From NCBI RefSeq assembly GCF_901709675.1, contig NC_051087.1, positions 700,001 to 764,000 on the forward strand: a stretch of DNA of 64,000 bases, in the 5' to 3' direction. The notes beneath the pieces were generated by a model. That model saw only the letters and a program-made list of their open reading frames with translations. It had not been told where the DNA came from and did no database searches. This document shows positions 9,700 to 22,855 of this stretch, one piece after another. Source of the stretch: Syngnathus acus (lineage: Eukaryota; Chordata; Actinopteri; Syngnathiformes; Syngnathidae). The translations under genes were made by a program, and so were the position numbers. How positions within the stretch are numbered: the first letter of the stretch is position 1; the number at the start of each line of letters is the position of its first letter.

Positions 9700-11049
9700 A
9701 CAGTTGGATTCAAAAAAGTTAGGCCCAAGGCTCAAAGCCCATCCATCGCTCAATGTTTAAGCATAGCTACGATTGGCTGCTTTTCCAAACCAATTTTTCG
9801 ATTCAAAAGGGCTTTTGGATACCCACCTGGCGTTGTTGATTCATCAGCCTTAAAGTCTAGCATCGCTAATTAACATTATAATCCCAGACAGCCACAAATT
9901 CCCCTTAGCAACCTTCTTCTAGTCCAGATAAGGGCCTCAAGTGGATTTCAGTTTTCTTAAGGCTTGCCTGCTCGCACTAAAGTGTGCGTGTGTGCGTGTG
10001 CACTGTCCGACGCAATTTAGGTAGCCGGCGCTCGATCTTTTAATTTTTATTTAATGCAATGTGTTGACGTCCCGGGTAGTTGCTGCGCTCTTTTCTTGGC
10101 TTGTACAAATGCTCTCTGTTGCGATTTGTTTTTTTTTGTTTTTTTCCAAATAAACTTTCTCTGTCGCGACTGTTTTCTAATAAACTTTACTTCTGTTAAG
10201 TCTCAAGCCATGTCTCGCTGGTGTTCATTTAACATGTTTTTCATCTTTATCAGTTTACATGGGATTATTTAATTGTAGTTCGGTCTTGCAATCGGCAATG
10301 TATTTTTTTTGAAAAGCTATAACTAATACGAAACTTATTAGAAGCAAAGCATTTAAAAATAACTTGCAGTGGTCATGTGCTCACAATTGCAGAGCACCTG
10401 ACTTGCACATGCAAGCTAGCTTCACGAGCTCAAGGCCTCGTGTCCTACTTGAGGGCCCAAGTTAGCATTTAATGCAATTATGTCCGTCCGCAATCCCTCC
10501 TGCTCCTCAGATGACATTCAACATAGATTCGCAGCCTGTTTGGCCCTGCAACAATTTAGGTTCTTTCCCAGTGTTCTAGTTTTTTTCTTTTTCACAAGTC
10601 TTGGGTCTTAGTGGGCTAACCTAGAATCTTGACCATCGTATTTTTCGCTCAATCATGTGAAAACGTGTGTTGGAATAACTTGAATGTTTTTATAAATGAC
10701 TGCAACGTTCAATCAAAATTTGAAGAACCGAGATTTCTTGCTGCAAAATCTGGGTGCGGCAAAGATTGCGTACACCACCCCCTTGTGGTCAGATCCTGCT
10801 ACTACACTACATTTTCCTCCTTGGCTGGATTTCAAACTTGCAGAATTTCCAGTTTCTGGGTATGGCCGCATTATATGTAATCTCTGGTGTGGCTGCTCTC
10901 ACCCATCAAGTAACCAGTGAAAAGTTATTTCATATTTTGCATCAAGCATCATTCTGATGTATTGCATTAGACAAGACATTTTTAATAAAGGTGAGTTGTT
11001 GAAAAATGTGAACAAAGTTTGGAGTCTCCCGCAAAAGATCAAAAAGGTG
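9700..11049. other. Convergent intergenic region, atf4 / rps19bp1
   Basis: Holds alternative atf4 poly(A) sites and AT-rich sequence. An ATTAAA on the minus strand (10981-10986) may end rps19bp1. No gene, RNA or clear repeat was recognised. Confidence 0.6.
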
Positions 11050-12137
11050 TTATCGGGAAGGACCGTTTTTCTTTTCTTCCACGGTCCTGCCAAAATATTC
11101 TTTCTGGAACTGCTGGAACTCCTCCTCGGTGAAAACTGACGGCGCCTCTTTGGGTTTTTGAGCGACGGGTCGGTCGGGGCGATCCCGGGATTGTCTTCCC
11201 GTGTTGTAGTTCTGGATCTGAGTGTCACACGGACAACATGCTCATTCATTCCTGCATTGTCTAGACAGAAATGTACCGAAAATATTCAGCGGACCCCCTC
11301 ACTTTTAATGTGTGCGATTCGGCCACTTCCAAGTTGGTTCTCATGAAGTATTGGAGGTTGTTGGTCTTCATCTGACTTTTGTCCTTTGTCTTCCTGATCT
11401 CATCTGTAAGCAGAAATGAGCTCATTTACTTCTTGCCCACAAGGAAAGTGGCACAAATCTGGAAGAGGCTGAAAAATGTGTAAGCCAAAAGTAACATTTG
11501 AACTCTCTTACTGTCTTCCAAATTGAATTGGAAAATGGTTTTAAAATCATATTGGCCATGTGCACATGAATTTGCCTTGGTGTGCGCTTCGATTGGACCA
11601 TACTGACCCAGCGCACACTTGATCAGCTTGTCCTTGACCGTCGCTTTGCTCTTGCCGGGCCCGAGTCGCCCCTGCAGCCGCTTCACCTGGCGGGTGACGC
11701 CCTGGCGGTTGGTGCCCACCAGTGCCTTTGCCGCCGCCGTATTGGGCGTCCTCGCGTGCTGCTGCTGCTGCTGCTGCTTTTTCTTCTTCACATTTCCACC
11801 TGGCAGGAAACACAGCGCAGATTTCAATTTTCCACTGCCGCAAACTGGTGGCTACTACACGCATACGTCACAAAGTAGCAGCATTGCACTTTTTCTGGGG
11901 TGTCACAAACGGCTACATTAACCATTTAAGGCTTCATTTTAGATCAAAGTCTTCATCTAAATACAACAGCTTCGACAGGAAATGTTAATCACACACGCGT
12001 CGTTAGTGTTCAAGCATCTCGGCGTGGTTACGACAGTTTGCGGCTAACGTTAGCCGGCTAGCCATCGAACGGACTCCAATCGTACTTATGTCGTTACTTA
12101 GCAGCTCGAGTCCTCTCCTGACCAGCGAGGCGGACAT
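11050..12137 (-). CDS. rps19bp1: rps19bp1: ribosomal protein S19 binding protein 1 (AROS)
   Basis: Minus-strand exons 12098-12137, 11608-11799, 11303-11403 and 11050-11217 join in phase to 166 residues. AROS is a small basic nucleolar protein that binds RPS19, takes part in 40S assembly and has been reported as a SIRT1 regulator. The N-terminus MSASLVRRGLELL matches the vertebrate family. The middle is Lys/Gln/Arg-rich with a KKKK-polyQ run encoded by (CAG)n, then KDKLIKCALDEIRKTK and a conserved acidic/aromatic C-terminus FTEEEFQQFQKEYFG. It is somewhat longer than the human protein because of the basic insert and a short tail. The gene lies tail to tail with atf4, the same neighbour as in human 22q13. 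Confidence 0.93.
11756..11780. repeat. (CTG)n / (CAG)n run coding for polyglutamine
   Basis: Seven CTG-type units on the plus strand lie inside rps19bp1 exon 2 and encode about six glutamines on the minus strand. Confidence 0.85.
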
Positions 12138-14678
12138 CTCGAGCTATTCCAGAGCGTTTTGCTTGCCAAGAAATCGAAATTGCAACGGTTCAAATGACAA
12201 AACACGCATGAAGGCGTCAACGTGTGAAGATTCGTGTCAACATCCGGCTGGCTCACAATGTGCCGTAATCGGGCGGAACAAAATTGCAATGCAAGAGTTC
12301 CGATTTAGATGCGACACCGAATACTAAGATTATTAACACTAGCGCTAAAATAAACTTTTCGTTTGTTTGTTTGATTTCATGATTTTTTTAGGGAGTGGAT
12401 TGAATAGTTTTAAATATCTGATTTTAAATATTTGATTTTAAATCTGATTTTATATCAGTTTTTATTTTCTATCTATTTCAGCCTTAACATGACCCTTCCT
12501 TGCTTTTACTGCTCAGGTTATGTATATATATTTGAAGATTTGGACAATCAAACGTGGTCTCGAAAATAGTTTGATTAGTTGTAGGTTAATTGTTTATTGT
12601 TGAACCTTTTTTTTTCCATTTGACAATAGGAAAAAGAAAATCCCATTGTGGGGGGGACAGCCGCTTGTGGGCGTGGTCATTATGGCGCCGCCCACTTTTC
12701 ATCATCGCCCCTCCATCCCTCAGTGACTAATGGACATCATTTCAGTACTTCAATGTGAGCTCTGCTAAGTCGGTAAGTTTCCATAAGTTTCTTGACCTTT
12801 ATAAGTTTCTATACTGTCAGAAGTGAAAGTTTCTATAGTATATATATTTGTTTATATACATAAGTGTTTTTTGAAAATACTCATTACAACATAAGACAAA
12901 GATATTGACATTCAAACATAATACTTAATCAAACTTTTGCAGATTTTTCTCTGTGTAGTATTGTAAATAATAAAGGACACGGGAACAAAAAACAGTCAAA
13001 TGCTTTTATTGATTCTATTGGTTTTAATGAATCAGTCGATGAATCGGAAATTGATTTGCCCAAATTGGACTCGGCATCAGGCTGTAACAATGCGTAGTTG
13101 TCGGGCCCTGTCTTTTTATCATTGACTTTGTTTGAGCATTTTTATCATGCGCGTTCATTGACTTATGTTTGGACAACATTGCCTGGCCCTTGACGAAACA
13201 CACGCTTGCTTGAAATAAGCAGAGATAAGAAAGAGCTTGTCGGCTGTCTCGTTGCTCCGTTTGGACTTTCCCCTCGCTCGCTCTTTCCCTCCATCGCTCG
13301 CTCGTTCGCTCGCTCGCGGTTAGCGTGAGCTGGAAACCGGCGTGAAGTTTAAGCGGCGCGGCCAACGTGACGCCACAGCAATTCACCACTTCCTGCCTCT
13401 GACTGACACGAAAGTGAGCGCTGCCTTTAAAGAAGGGAACAACAAACGAGAAGGTGTGACAACACTTTGTGGAAAACGACTACTAAAGTAGAGGTGTGCG
13501 TTGTGATTTGCCCTGTGATTTATTTATTATTATTATTATTTTATTCAGATATTGCTCAGGGCTCATATCTTCACGCCCCCCCCATGCTTAAGGTCAGAGG
13601 TGCTAGTGAGCGATGTGCGCCATCTAGTGGTGAACACTGTTATCACAACTTAAAACTGCTCAGCGAGAGGAAACAAAGCCCACAGATGTTTTTGGAGATT
13701 AAAAAGAAGCGAAGCTTTGCAAGCGCGATGTGGCCAGACAACACGGAGGAAGTGAGAGCGAGAGAAACGGCTCACTTTGAAAGTGGGAATCAAACCGGGA
13801 ACACGTTGAAGGGCGGACTTGCGAGGCCGTGCGTGACTGCCGTGAAAGCAACGGCAGCCACTAATAGAACATACTGACCTGTTTTTTTTGGGTTTTTTTT
13901 TTTTACCTGAACCACAAAAACAATTAAATGTGGCTCGTGACTTCCGCTCAACAAAGGGAAACAAAACAAGCAAAAAGCATCCACGCCTAGAAAGTTAAGT
14001 TTTCACCACAATTGTAATCTCGCATTGGGTACAAAAGGCAGGCGGCACCTTCAGGGACTGTCTGAACATTTCGCTATCTGTTTGTCTGTACCCGCACAGA
14101 GCAGAGATCTATTTCGGTTGACTTTATTTTTAATGTCGGTCAAGACGACTTTTTTTTTTTTAGGTGGCGGCACCACACGCAAGTTTGCCGTTGCTTTCAG
14201 CGACCGCCTGCAAATCAATTGAGCGACTGTTCCATCCATCAATCCGTCCAACCATCGAGTTTGGTCAGACTCTGAAGAGGCTTGTCTTGTTCGCCATGAC
14301 ATCAGATGGAAAAAAATGGATGCTGCCGCTGCTTCCATGACAGGTCAGGCCTTAAAATGAGGGCATATTAGCGATGCTTCTTTTTTTCTCTCTTGGGATT
14401 AGGTCCACAATTATGGATATTTTAATTCTATTCTGTCATTTTGAATTGAATTTGGTTGTCATTGAACAGTTGTGCACTTTTTCAAATAGAAAGCCAATTG
14501 GTGTCATTTATTCCATCTGTTAAAAGAACTAAATCAAAGCACCTCACAGGTGAATCGCATTTCCACTTCTGTTTTTCCATGGTGTGTGCGTGCATGTGTG
14601 CGCGTGTGTGTGTGCGTGGCCAGATTGAAGAGGAGGAAGCAGTGAGTTCCACATCCCGCATCCGAAAGTGAGCCAAGC
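12138..14678. other. Intergenic region, rps19bp1 / il2rb (divergent)
   Basis: Head-to-head spacing between rps19bp1 (-) and il2rb (+), so it should hold both promoters. It contains AT-rich stretches, a (GCTC)n run on the strand around 13273-13318, poly-T tracts (13880-13902, 14152-14161) and a GT-rich run at 14583-14620. No exon was recognised. The cytokine receptor start exon follows at 14679. Confidence 0.6.
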
Positions 14679-17600
14679 ATGAGGAGCACTTTTGTTGTTG
14701 TCGTTCTTTTGTCGCTTGGGCTCGCTGCCGCCGCCTGCGGCAAACTAAATTGTTCCGAACACCAACACAGCAGTAAGTTGGAGCCTTTCTCTACTTGTCT
14801 TTGTTTGCATGAATCACAAATCAAAGGACGGTCGAGTTTACAACATTGCTGCTAAGATGAGTGTAACTGAGCCATCGTAACATTTAGCCCAGTTTCAAAA
14901 CTCGAATGATAAAATTGGGCATGAATAAACATATGGAAATGAACACTTCTGAAAGATGAAATGTGACTTCAAAGTTGAACACAACTGAACTTAGTTAATA
15001 AAATCATTTAAGCAGCTGACACATTCTAGACAGTTTGAACATTATTTTTGTTTGGTGATTCTCTTGCATGCCACCAGGGGGAGCCCACACGCACGCACAC
15101 TTTGGGGAACGTGCCAACGCTTTGGACTGTACAACCATTTTATTTTGTTTTGACTTGTTGGAAAGTCCATTTTTTTTTCTCATGTAAAGTATTTGTTAAG
15201 TGCAAGATTAAACATTAGAAAAAATACTACGGTCATTAAAAAGGACAACAGCAAAGGACATTTTGGCTGTAAACATTTTTAAAGCGTTTTCATCATATTT
15301 GTCAACAAAAATGTTGGATTAGAGTTTTTTGTCGTTTTAGGGCTGATCTGCTTCAACGACTACAATCGAACCATCACGTGCGTGTGGAACAGCTCGGACG
15401 CGCTTATGGGCGGCGGCAGCGGCGCGGCGTGCAGCCTCCACGCCCAAAGGATCAATCATTATTTGGAGTAAGGAACAAGCGTCTCCCCTTGGCGATGAAA
15501 CGGCATTTTTGTACTTCATACAGAGCAGTCAAGAGTTACTTTGCAACCTCCAAGTGTGTAGGTTGCAAGTTCGGGCTTCAAGGTTTTCGCATGTTTTCAA
15601 GTCTTTGGCTCGTTGTGATTTCAGGCGACGCCGATACAAGTCCGAGTGTGTTCTTGGGCCGCCGGCCGCGCGGACGCCTTCCTCACTGCGGACGTGCTCG
15701 CTGGTCTTCAGCAGAGACTGCATTGTGAGTCGCGATACCGGCGGGGGGGTTGAAGATTGAAATGTGTTAAGAGGCTTCATTGAGACAAAAGTAGTGATTT
15801 GGTGCCATCGTGTGGCAACTTGGTTCTAAGGAAATATTGCTCAAGTGAGTTGAGCAGGTTCTTTTGAAACAAAAGGAGGGCTTGTTGCGCCTGGCTGCAT
15901 TTGGAAGCAGTTAGGAAGCTTTGCATTGAAATGTGTCCTTGCGCTCAGTTTCAGTGCAACCACGTAGTGAAAGTCCACATCAACTGCTCTGACGTGGAGA
16001 TGCGCTACAGGCCGGCCTGCCACGGTGAGTACGCCACGTCCAAAATATGTCATTGGTGCTCGAGCAGAGGCGTAGCCAGGAATTTTTCCAGTAGGGGCGC
16101 ACGCCCACAGGAAGAAAAATCGAACATCACCCACGCCGTTCGCTGATCGCTAAAACAACGTCCGGGAGGCAAACGGTGAATGGATAACATCGCGCACATA
16201 GAATAGCGCAAGCACATTCGCGCAAGACCGAAAGAAAAAAACGGCATGAAAATGAAGAATCGAAAAAGCTCGATTTTTTTTTTTTTTTTTCAACCGGGGC
16301 GCAGGGAGTCCTAACCGGGGCGCCGCCCCGGCTTGGCTACGCCTCTGTGCTCGAGCTCAAGTGGCGATAATAATGGTCTTAGCGACTTTATGCTAGCTGC
16401 TACTATTCCCACTGACTTTTTGAGTGTTTTTATTATTTTTTAAGACTAATTTTCCTTCCAGTGCTAGCGACTTTATGCTAGCTGCTATTATTCCCACTGA
16501 CTTTTTGAGCGTTTTATTTTATTTTTGTAACCAACCAACCTGGGTTTTCAGTGAAACTACCTCCTCCGGGCAAGCCTGAAATAAACCAGAGCAGCATTTC
16601 CTGGGCGATCGCCAATCAGCGCTGGTCGTACAACTTCCAGCTGGAGTGGAAGCTGGCGGGCGAGCCGTGGAATGTGTGTAACTGACTCACACGTTTGTCC
16701 CAACACACGTTCAAGTTGTTTATGACAAGCACTGTGCTACTGTACACTGCAAGAAGCTCAATTATATGAAACTTAATTGATACAAACTTTCATTGTCTTC
16801 AAAAATAAGACCTTATTTCGGTCATCTTTTTTTTCTAAAAAGAAATCTGACTTTATTCTGTAGATATTCTGCCTTTTGCGTTTCAAAATAACTTTTTATT
16901 TCAGTCCTGACTTTTTTCTTACAACTTTCATCTTGTTATTCCATTTTGTTGTTTTCTTTTGTTTTAAAAAAAAAAGTGCCCCCACAAGGCTCTGATATTT
17001 TCCCTCCCCTACAAATTAGTTTTTAATATGCTGCCTGTTTTCTTTCAAAATATACAAGCGTATTGTTGTCGTCTGGGCGAGTGTAAGCATCAAAAGAAAC
17101 ATCTGCCTCCACCAGGGGGCGTCAGTGCGCAGCGAGCCACGGTCCGAGCTGCGTTTGGAGCGGTTGAGGCGAGGGGCGGCGTACGAGGCGCGCCTTCGGG
17201 TGAGGCCTTCGGACGGGGAGATGGAGGGGCTGTGGAGCGACTGGAGCCCTGTCGTACGCTGGACGTCGGATGTGGGCAAGGACGCAGCGCCGCCTGCTGG
17301 TGGGTTGCACTTCTACACACTTGCGCTCCAAAAGTGAATTGATTCCAAAGTTGTCTTGTCGTTGTCAGTCTCCTTGCCGTTGGTTTTGGGGGTGACCATC
17401 TCAGGCACCACCTTTGCCGTCTTTCTGGCTCTTCTGCTCTTCAGGGCGGACAAGACCAACTGGTAGGCACTTCAACACGGTCTGCCATGGTGGGGCAAAT
17501 ACTTTTTGGAAGAAAACTATCATCATTTTAAAATTAATTACATTAAAAAAAATATATTTATTAATTAAAATGATCTATTTATTTATTTCAGGCTTTACGT

Positions 17601-18640
17601 CTTCAAGAAGATTCGAGGTCCACTGCTGCCAGACCCGGGAAAGTCCTTCCTGCACAACGTAGGTTTGCCCGAGCGAGAAGCGACTTCTGGATGGCTCCTC
17701 CGCCATCGATTCCCGCCACCTTGCGCAATAGGAAAAGACCTAAGAAATAAAGTCCCCGACTTCTGCTCTTTTCCAGAAGTGGGAAAGGCCTCCTTTCAGC
17801 ATTGAGAACTTGCAGTTCTTCCTGCGACCTGTGGACATCCTTGCCGTGAGGGCCGCAGGAGGTGCGGACCCCGAAGCCCCCGGAGGTCCCGCAGATCGTG
17901 AAGATCCCAGAGACCCTCTGTACCCTGGAGGCTCCAGGGACCTTGATCATCCAAAAGCTCTTCTGGAGAAGATGATGATGATGATGAAGACCACCGCCGT
18001 TGGCTTTCCCCCCCTCATGGACTTCCAGCTGTGTCCTCCTCCCATTCCTGTAGCCTCACTCACTTTGGACAACCTGAAAGCGTGTGCGCCCGACGACCCC
18101 TACGGCCCCACGGGGGCTCTCGCGGACCAAGACCAGGACGGGCAGATGAAACTCCTCCTGGAAGCTCTCGGAGGGTTCTCCCGGGGCGGCGACGAGGTGA
18201 CGCCAGTTATTTCAGACTATGAGAAGATCGAGAAGGTCCAGAGTGAACATTTAGAAGAGACGGGTGGTGAATGCCAAGGTGAAGGAGGATTTCCCTTTGA
18301 AGGGATTTCCCTCATAGACACCATTCAAGTGAGTTTGGACTACGAGCGCTTTCGGACGCTGGGCCACCACGACGGGCCCGAACTCCCCAGTTCCGATTCG
18401 GGCATCGGCGGCGTGGCCGAGGAGCACGGAGGCCCCGAGGAGAGCTTCGAGGACGAGGAGGAGCGAGCCCCCGTGGTCCACCGTCCTCCCGGGTGTGAGT
18501 CCCCTTTGGGCTTCCGTGGTCCAATTCTGGAGAGTCTCCAAGCTCTCATGCTGGATGCAACAGACTTGGATTATGGATCAGTGGAACCGTCCAGCGATGG
18601 TTATATGTCTCTTTGTCCTCAGGATCACGTCACAAGCTGA
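14679..18640 (+). CDS. il2rb: il2rb: interleukin-2 receptor subunit beta-like type I cytokine receptor
   Basis: Exons 14679-14772, 15341-15467, 15625-15724, 15949-16024, 16552-16673, 17116-17299, 17369-17462, 17592-17658 and 17777-18640 join in phase to 575 residues. IL2RB is the shared signalling chain for IL-2/IL-15 on lymphocytes and works with the gamma chain through JAK1/3 and STAT5. A signal peptide (MRSTFVVVVLLSLGLAAAAC) leads two fibronectin-type domains with paired cysteines. A WSDWS motif (exon 6) precedes the single membrane span in exon 7 (VLGVTISGTTFAVFLALLLF). Exon 8 and 9 start hold the box 1 region KKIRGPLLPDPGKSF. The acidic tail ends with DGYMSLCP, resembling the human STAT5-docking tyrosine motif. 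Its downstream neighbour c1qtnf6 is the same as in human, which supports il2rb over other receptors of this class. Exon 9 encodes half the protein. Confidence 0.9.
16065..16347. mobile_element. Non-autonomous hAT-type transposon in il2rb intron 4
   Basis: A 283-bp element with 14-bp terminal inverted repeats CAGAGGCGTAGCCA, flanked by a perfect 8-bp target duplication TGCTCGAG (16057-16064 and 16348-16355). Terminal CAGAG and 8-bp duplication are typical of the hAT superfamily. No transposase is encoded. Near-perfect ends suggest a fairly recent insertion. Confidence 0.9.
16381..16525. repeat. Tandem duplication (~85 bp) in il2rb intron 4
   Basis: AGCGACTTTATGCTAGCTGC followed by a matching 40 bp occurs at 16381 and again at 16466 with few changes. 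Confidence 0.9.
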
Positions 18641-20312
18641 AGGACAGCCACATTTCTGGTGGGGACGTTTGAATGGGAGCGGGAACGTCAATCATTGAAG
18701 CGTTAATATGCTGAACAAATTCTCCCTGTGATTTTCCTCAATGTGCCGCTGCTGCTTCATTACATTTTTTTTCTTCTTCTTGACAGCCTGCAGATGGTTT
18801 CAATGAAGACAGTGAAAGTAGAGACAAGTGATATTTTCCACAGAAGCTGATGTGGAAAATAGGCCAAGACACGAGCGTGTTTTGCTAAGTACGGATTTAT
18901 TTTTGGCTGGGGAAACGCTTTCTCTTATATAACTCGCTGACACACTTTAAAAAGTGCATTTCAAATGAAAATACATTAAGTGTAGTTACGAGGCTGCATT
19001 TTTCATATTTTTTTCTTTTTCCTCCTCTAAAAAAACAAAACAAAAAACGACAATAATGTTTTTAAGAAAACTGTTCCTATTTTCCCTGTCTTATCCTGTG
19101 GTCCGGGTGGTTTAGTGGTTAGACTGGGAGGAGGTTTTGAGAGGGTGCTCACCAAGTCCGGCAGGAAGTGGACAAGCAGCAAAACCATTACAGAAGAAAA
19201 AGAAAAAAAAAAACAGATTGCCTTCTTTTCCTCCTTGCACGGCTTAGTGTAAACAGCACGAGACAAAAATCAACGTTTGTGTGTGTGTGTGTGTGTCAGT
19301 CGAAGTTGAATGTATTTTGAATGTACTTTTTTTAAATGCCATTATTTTTTTTATTCCTTTATGAAATAGGATGATTATGATTTTTTTAAAAAAGAAAAGA
19401 TTTGTGAATGAAGGCGTGAGAATGACGGTGGGAAGCTGGAAGAGCCTCCGCAATGGTTGTGTGCGTGTGCACGCGCATGAGCGTGTATTTGTGTGCGCGT
19501 AGGACAAAGAGGCTGAGACTTTGCTCTCAGTTGTTCCTCTTCGAAGTGGAGCGCCAGAACTCCTTTGTTCCCCCTCTTTTTCTTGGTGTGCTGAAAAGGT
19601 AAGACCCCCCCCCCCCTAAAAAGTCGTTTGTTGCGCGTGCATGTACACGTCTCTTATTTGGTGCACGCGAACGCGCGTGCGCGCTCTCGAGCGTAGGTGG
19701 GGGTTTTGCTCTGGCGTGTATACGTGGCCAAAGTGATGTTAGTTGATGCTAGCTTCGCGGGGGGGGGGGGGACGGGGGGGGATTGAAGCGGACGGTGACG
19801 TCACGCTTGTGCAGGCGAATGACTTGATTTGAATGGAACATCTGCACACTTTTCGTTCCAATGTGCTTGAATTATTTGAACTTCAAATACTGGGGGGGGG
19901 CAAAACACAAGCAAGTCGAAATACATATAGTTCATTTGTTTTTGAAACTATTTCTATGATGTATGAAACATCAATGATTGTCCATTTTATTTTGAAGCGG
20001 AATCATTATTTTTTCACTAAAACGGACTAATTGGTGCAGAAATGAAGCCAATGCGTCCATTCTTGTGTTTCTTTATGGAACACTAAATTGGGGTGTCTTT
20101 TGAAAACATGTGCATTCGCTTGAAATGGATCCGGCACATGGTTTGCGTTACGTAAGCCGACGGACAAACTGGAAAAACTATAAAGGACGGACGGAGGCCG
20201 GGAAATCCCACTCTGAGTCGGAAAGGATGTTTAGTCATTTGGTTGGTCCGGATGGTTTCATTGATGGAGGCAATGGCGACCCGGCTTGTGTCCGCAGGTG
20301 CGCTGGTCCAAC
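18641..20312. other. il2rb 3' UTR and il2rb-c1qtnf6 intergenic region
   Basis: AT-rich with a (TG)n run at 19276-19296, a poly-C run at 19605-19616, G-rich runs at 19758-19779 and 19891-19900, and no coding signal. A splice acceptor TCCGCAG ending at 20297 lies 15 bp before the c1qtnf6 ATG and implies an upstream noncoding exon within this interval. Confidence 0.55.
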
Positions 20313-21392
20313 ATGAGGTCCCTTTTGAGCTTCCTGTTCCTGCTGCCGCTGGCGTGCTGCCTCCCGGCGCCGTCGCGGCCGGCGGGCTCGCGCTACTGCC
20401 GCCGATGCTGCGACCACCTGGATCCTCAGGCCTCGGCCCCCCACTACCGGCTCCCCGAGGTCCGCACCGTGGTCAACATGACCATCCTGAAAGGTAAGGG
20501 GCGGGCCAAAAGTGCCGCCGTTTTGATGGCGTCAAGCATAAAGCGAACGTGCCTTACAAAAACAACTTGGTTTGAGACCGAAACGATTGTTGGAACTATT
20601 TTGGGCCGGCCGCAAACTCACTGGAGCAGCGCAGCTCCATAAAGCGGAAGGAGGAGGAGGCGGGGCCCACATGGGGCATCCTGACAATTCCATCGAGTTG
20701 TTTTCCGTTGTGTTGAAACAAGAAACGTGAAGCCTGAAACGGTTTCTTGGGGTTCCGGGTTGCAGCTTCAATGGGGGCATAAAACAAAGGTCAAACGGTG
20801 ACATTGATGGCAAATGAACATTTCCCCATTCTGCTTTGCCGCAGGCGATAAAGGCGACCGAGGGGACAAAGGCACGCCCGGCAAGCCCGGCGCCGAAGGC
20901 CTCTCGGGTCCGCCGGGACCGGCGGGCCCCCAGGGCAGCAAGGGCCAAGCGGGCGCCCCGGGGGACCCCTGCAAGAACCCGCGGTCCGCCTTCTCGGTGG
21001 GCCGCCGCAAGTCCCTGCACAGCGTGGACTACTACCAGCCGCTGGTGTTCGACACGGTATTCGTCAACCTGCACGAGCACTTCAACATGTTCAAGGGCAA
21101 GTTCTACTGCTACGTGGCCGGCGTCTACTTGTTCAACCTCAACGTCCATACCTGGAACTTCAAGGAGACTTACATGCACCTGATGCACAACCAGGAGCAG
21201 CAGGTCATCCTGTACGCACAGCCCAGCGAGCGCTCCATCATGCAGAGCCAGAGCGTCATGATGGACCTGCAGCTGGGCGACGAGGTCTGGGTGCGCCTCT
21301 ACAAGCGCCAGCGCGACAACGCTGTCTACGGGGACGACGTGGACGTCTACATCACCTTCAATGGGTATCTGGTGGCCCCCGCCGGACAGTGA
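20313..21392 (+). CDS. c1qtnf6: c1qtnf6: complement C1q and TNF-related protein 6
   Basis: Exons 20313-20493 and 20845-21392 give 242 residues. CTRP6 is a secreted trimeric protein of the C1q/TNF family with reported roles in metabolism and complement control. A signal peptide ([20 protein letters not shown]) is followed by a short cysteine segment YCRRCCD for oligomer disulfides and an N-glycosylation site NMT. Exon 2 encodes 14 uninterrupted Gly-X-Y triplets ([10 protein letters not shown] to GAPGDP), then a globular C1q domain starting near [10 protein letters not shown]. That domain contains the family block [17 protein letters not shown] and ends [14 protein letters not shown]. The block is nearly identical to mammalian C1QTNF6, and linkage with il2rb confirms it. 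Confidence 0.95.
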
Positions 21393-22855
21393 GACACCGC
21401 GAAGCTTAAATGGTCTTTCGTGATGACGTCATTGATCGATCAGATCGAATCTTTATATTAGATGCATTCTATTTTTTTGTTACATAGAAACGTTGTTGAA
21501 AAATTTATTAAAAAAAAATACAATGCGATTATTCAAAAGTCCACACAAAATACAAATGTCGCAAAAGCTATGAAATGTTTTTTTTCTTCCTTCAGACAAT
21601 ATTGTGTATTATTTATTGGTCCCGTCGTTCCGCTTTTCACCGCTAGAGAGCAATGTCGAGCCATTTGCTATGAAACGTGCGTCAAGATAACAAGCCATTT
21701 ATAAGCTGAGGGCTTACGAAATGCCTTTCAATGCCATTTCAGACTTTTTAAAGAGGAGTCAAGCGAGTTTTGTTTATATTTAGTTTGGAGCAGAATGGGG
21801 TTCCGAACTCCGCACTCCATTTCACAAGGTGACGGTAATGCGCCTCATGTTGTTTGCCAAAGGCCATAAAACATAAGTAGAAGAAGAAAAAACATGGCTA
21901 CGGCCGTAAACACAGCAATCGGGGCTAGCAAATCTTGGCGGAATGAAGTCATTAGTCGTATGTTTATCCTTTTTGCCCCCTGTGATTTGACTTTTATTCT
22001 AAATGCGTTCATGTTTTTGATCTGTTGTTTATTTATATTTTGTACACTTTGACTAAGTATTAATAATTCGGCGTTCGTTTTTTTATGGTCAACTCGCTAT
22101 TCAATTCGAATTACCACCGATGCGATTATTATTGCGATTATTATGATTAGTAGTAGTAGTATTATTATTATTAGTATTATAGTATTATATTTTAGTCCTC
22201 GCACTTTTTTTGTCCCGCAATTCCTTCGAAAAAGTTATGCCCCATCCATTTTTAATGGCATACTCAACATTTACATCGCTCCTATTTGAAATTTACTTTT
22301 AACTCATTCGACCAACGACAGGAGAGCAAGCACAAGTGCAGTGCAAAAATTCAGATCGACTCTTGTTCAAATTTTTGCCAATCACATTGGGAAAAACTGG
22401 GGTAAGGTAGAGCGTTCACCGGGGAAGAAATTCAGCGCCATTTTTTTTTCTTTTCTTTTTTTTAAAATTGTTGTTATGGTAAAGAGAGGCCAGCAAAATC
22501 ACCAACTTCACCCAAAGGACATTGCAGGCCAAATTTTGAAAACGCACATTATGAGATCGAATTGGTGCGTCACTTCTGCTGTTCCCGCCTTGGCCACCTG
22601 AGGGCAGCCTAAGACAGACTGAATAGCTGTCCACAGAGGCTTAGCTCGTGTCCAAAAATATGACGGTGGGATGCTCCTGGTGAGACGATGACGTGGGCCG
22701 TGACGTCACCAGAGCCCCCCATCCTCCTCCCATGCCTCCCCTCCTCCTCCTTCTTCCATCCGGCGGCATCGCCAAGCTCTCAGGCCGACAGGAGTGCACC
22801 GAAGGCGGCCGCCATCGTGTCCGTGCTGTCAACTGTTGATTACTGGCCGACGTCA
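21393..22855. other. c1qtnf6 3' UTR and intergenic region to mmd2
   Basis: ATTAAA at 21507-21512 is a likely poly(A) signal for c1qtnf6. The rest is AT-rich with TTA/ATT trinucleotide runs (22130-22190). A GC-rich stretch from about 22690 to 22855 probably holds the mmd2 promoter and first exon. Confidence 0.55.

Noticed and set aside
14679-18640. Identification as il2rg, il9r or il21r instead of il2rb
   Set aside because: The long tail with a YMSL-type C-terminal tyrosine motif and linkage to c1qtnf6 fit il2rb best.
19027-19507. Minus-strand ORFs with Thr-His runs
   Set aside because: These are translations of (TG)n repeats and poly-A/T tracts.
22688-22855. Upstream in-frame ATG for mmd2
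   Set aside because: It would add a Pro/Ser-rich leader not seen in MMD/MMD2 proteins; the ATG at 22856 was preferred, though not proven.
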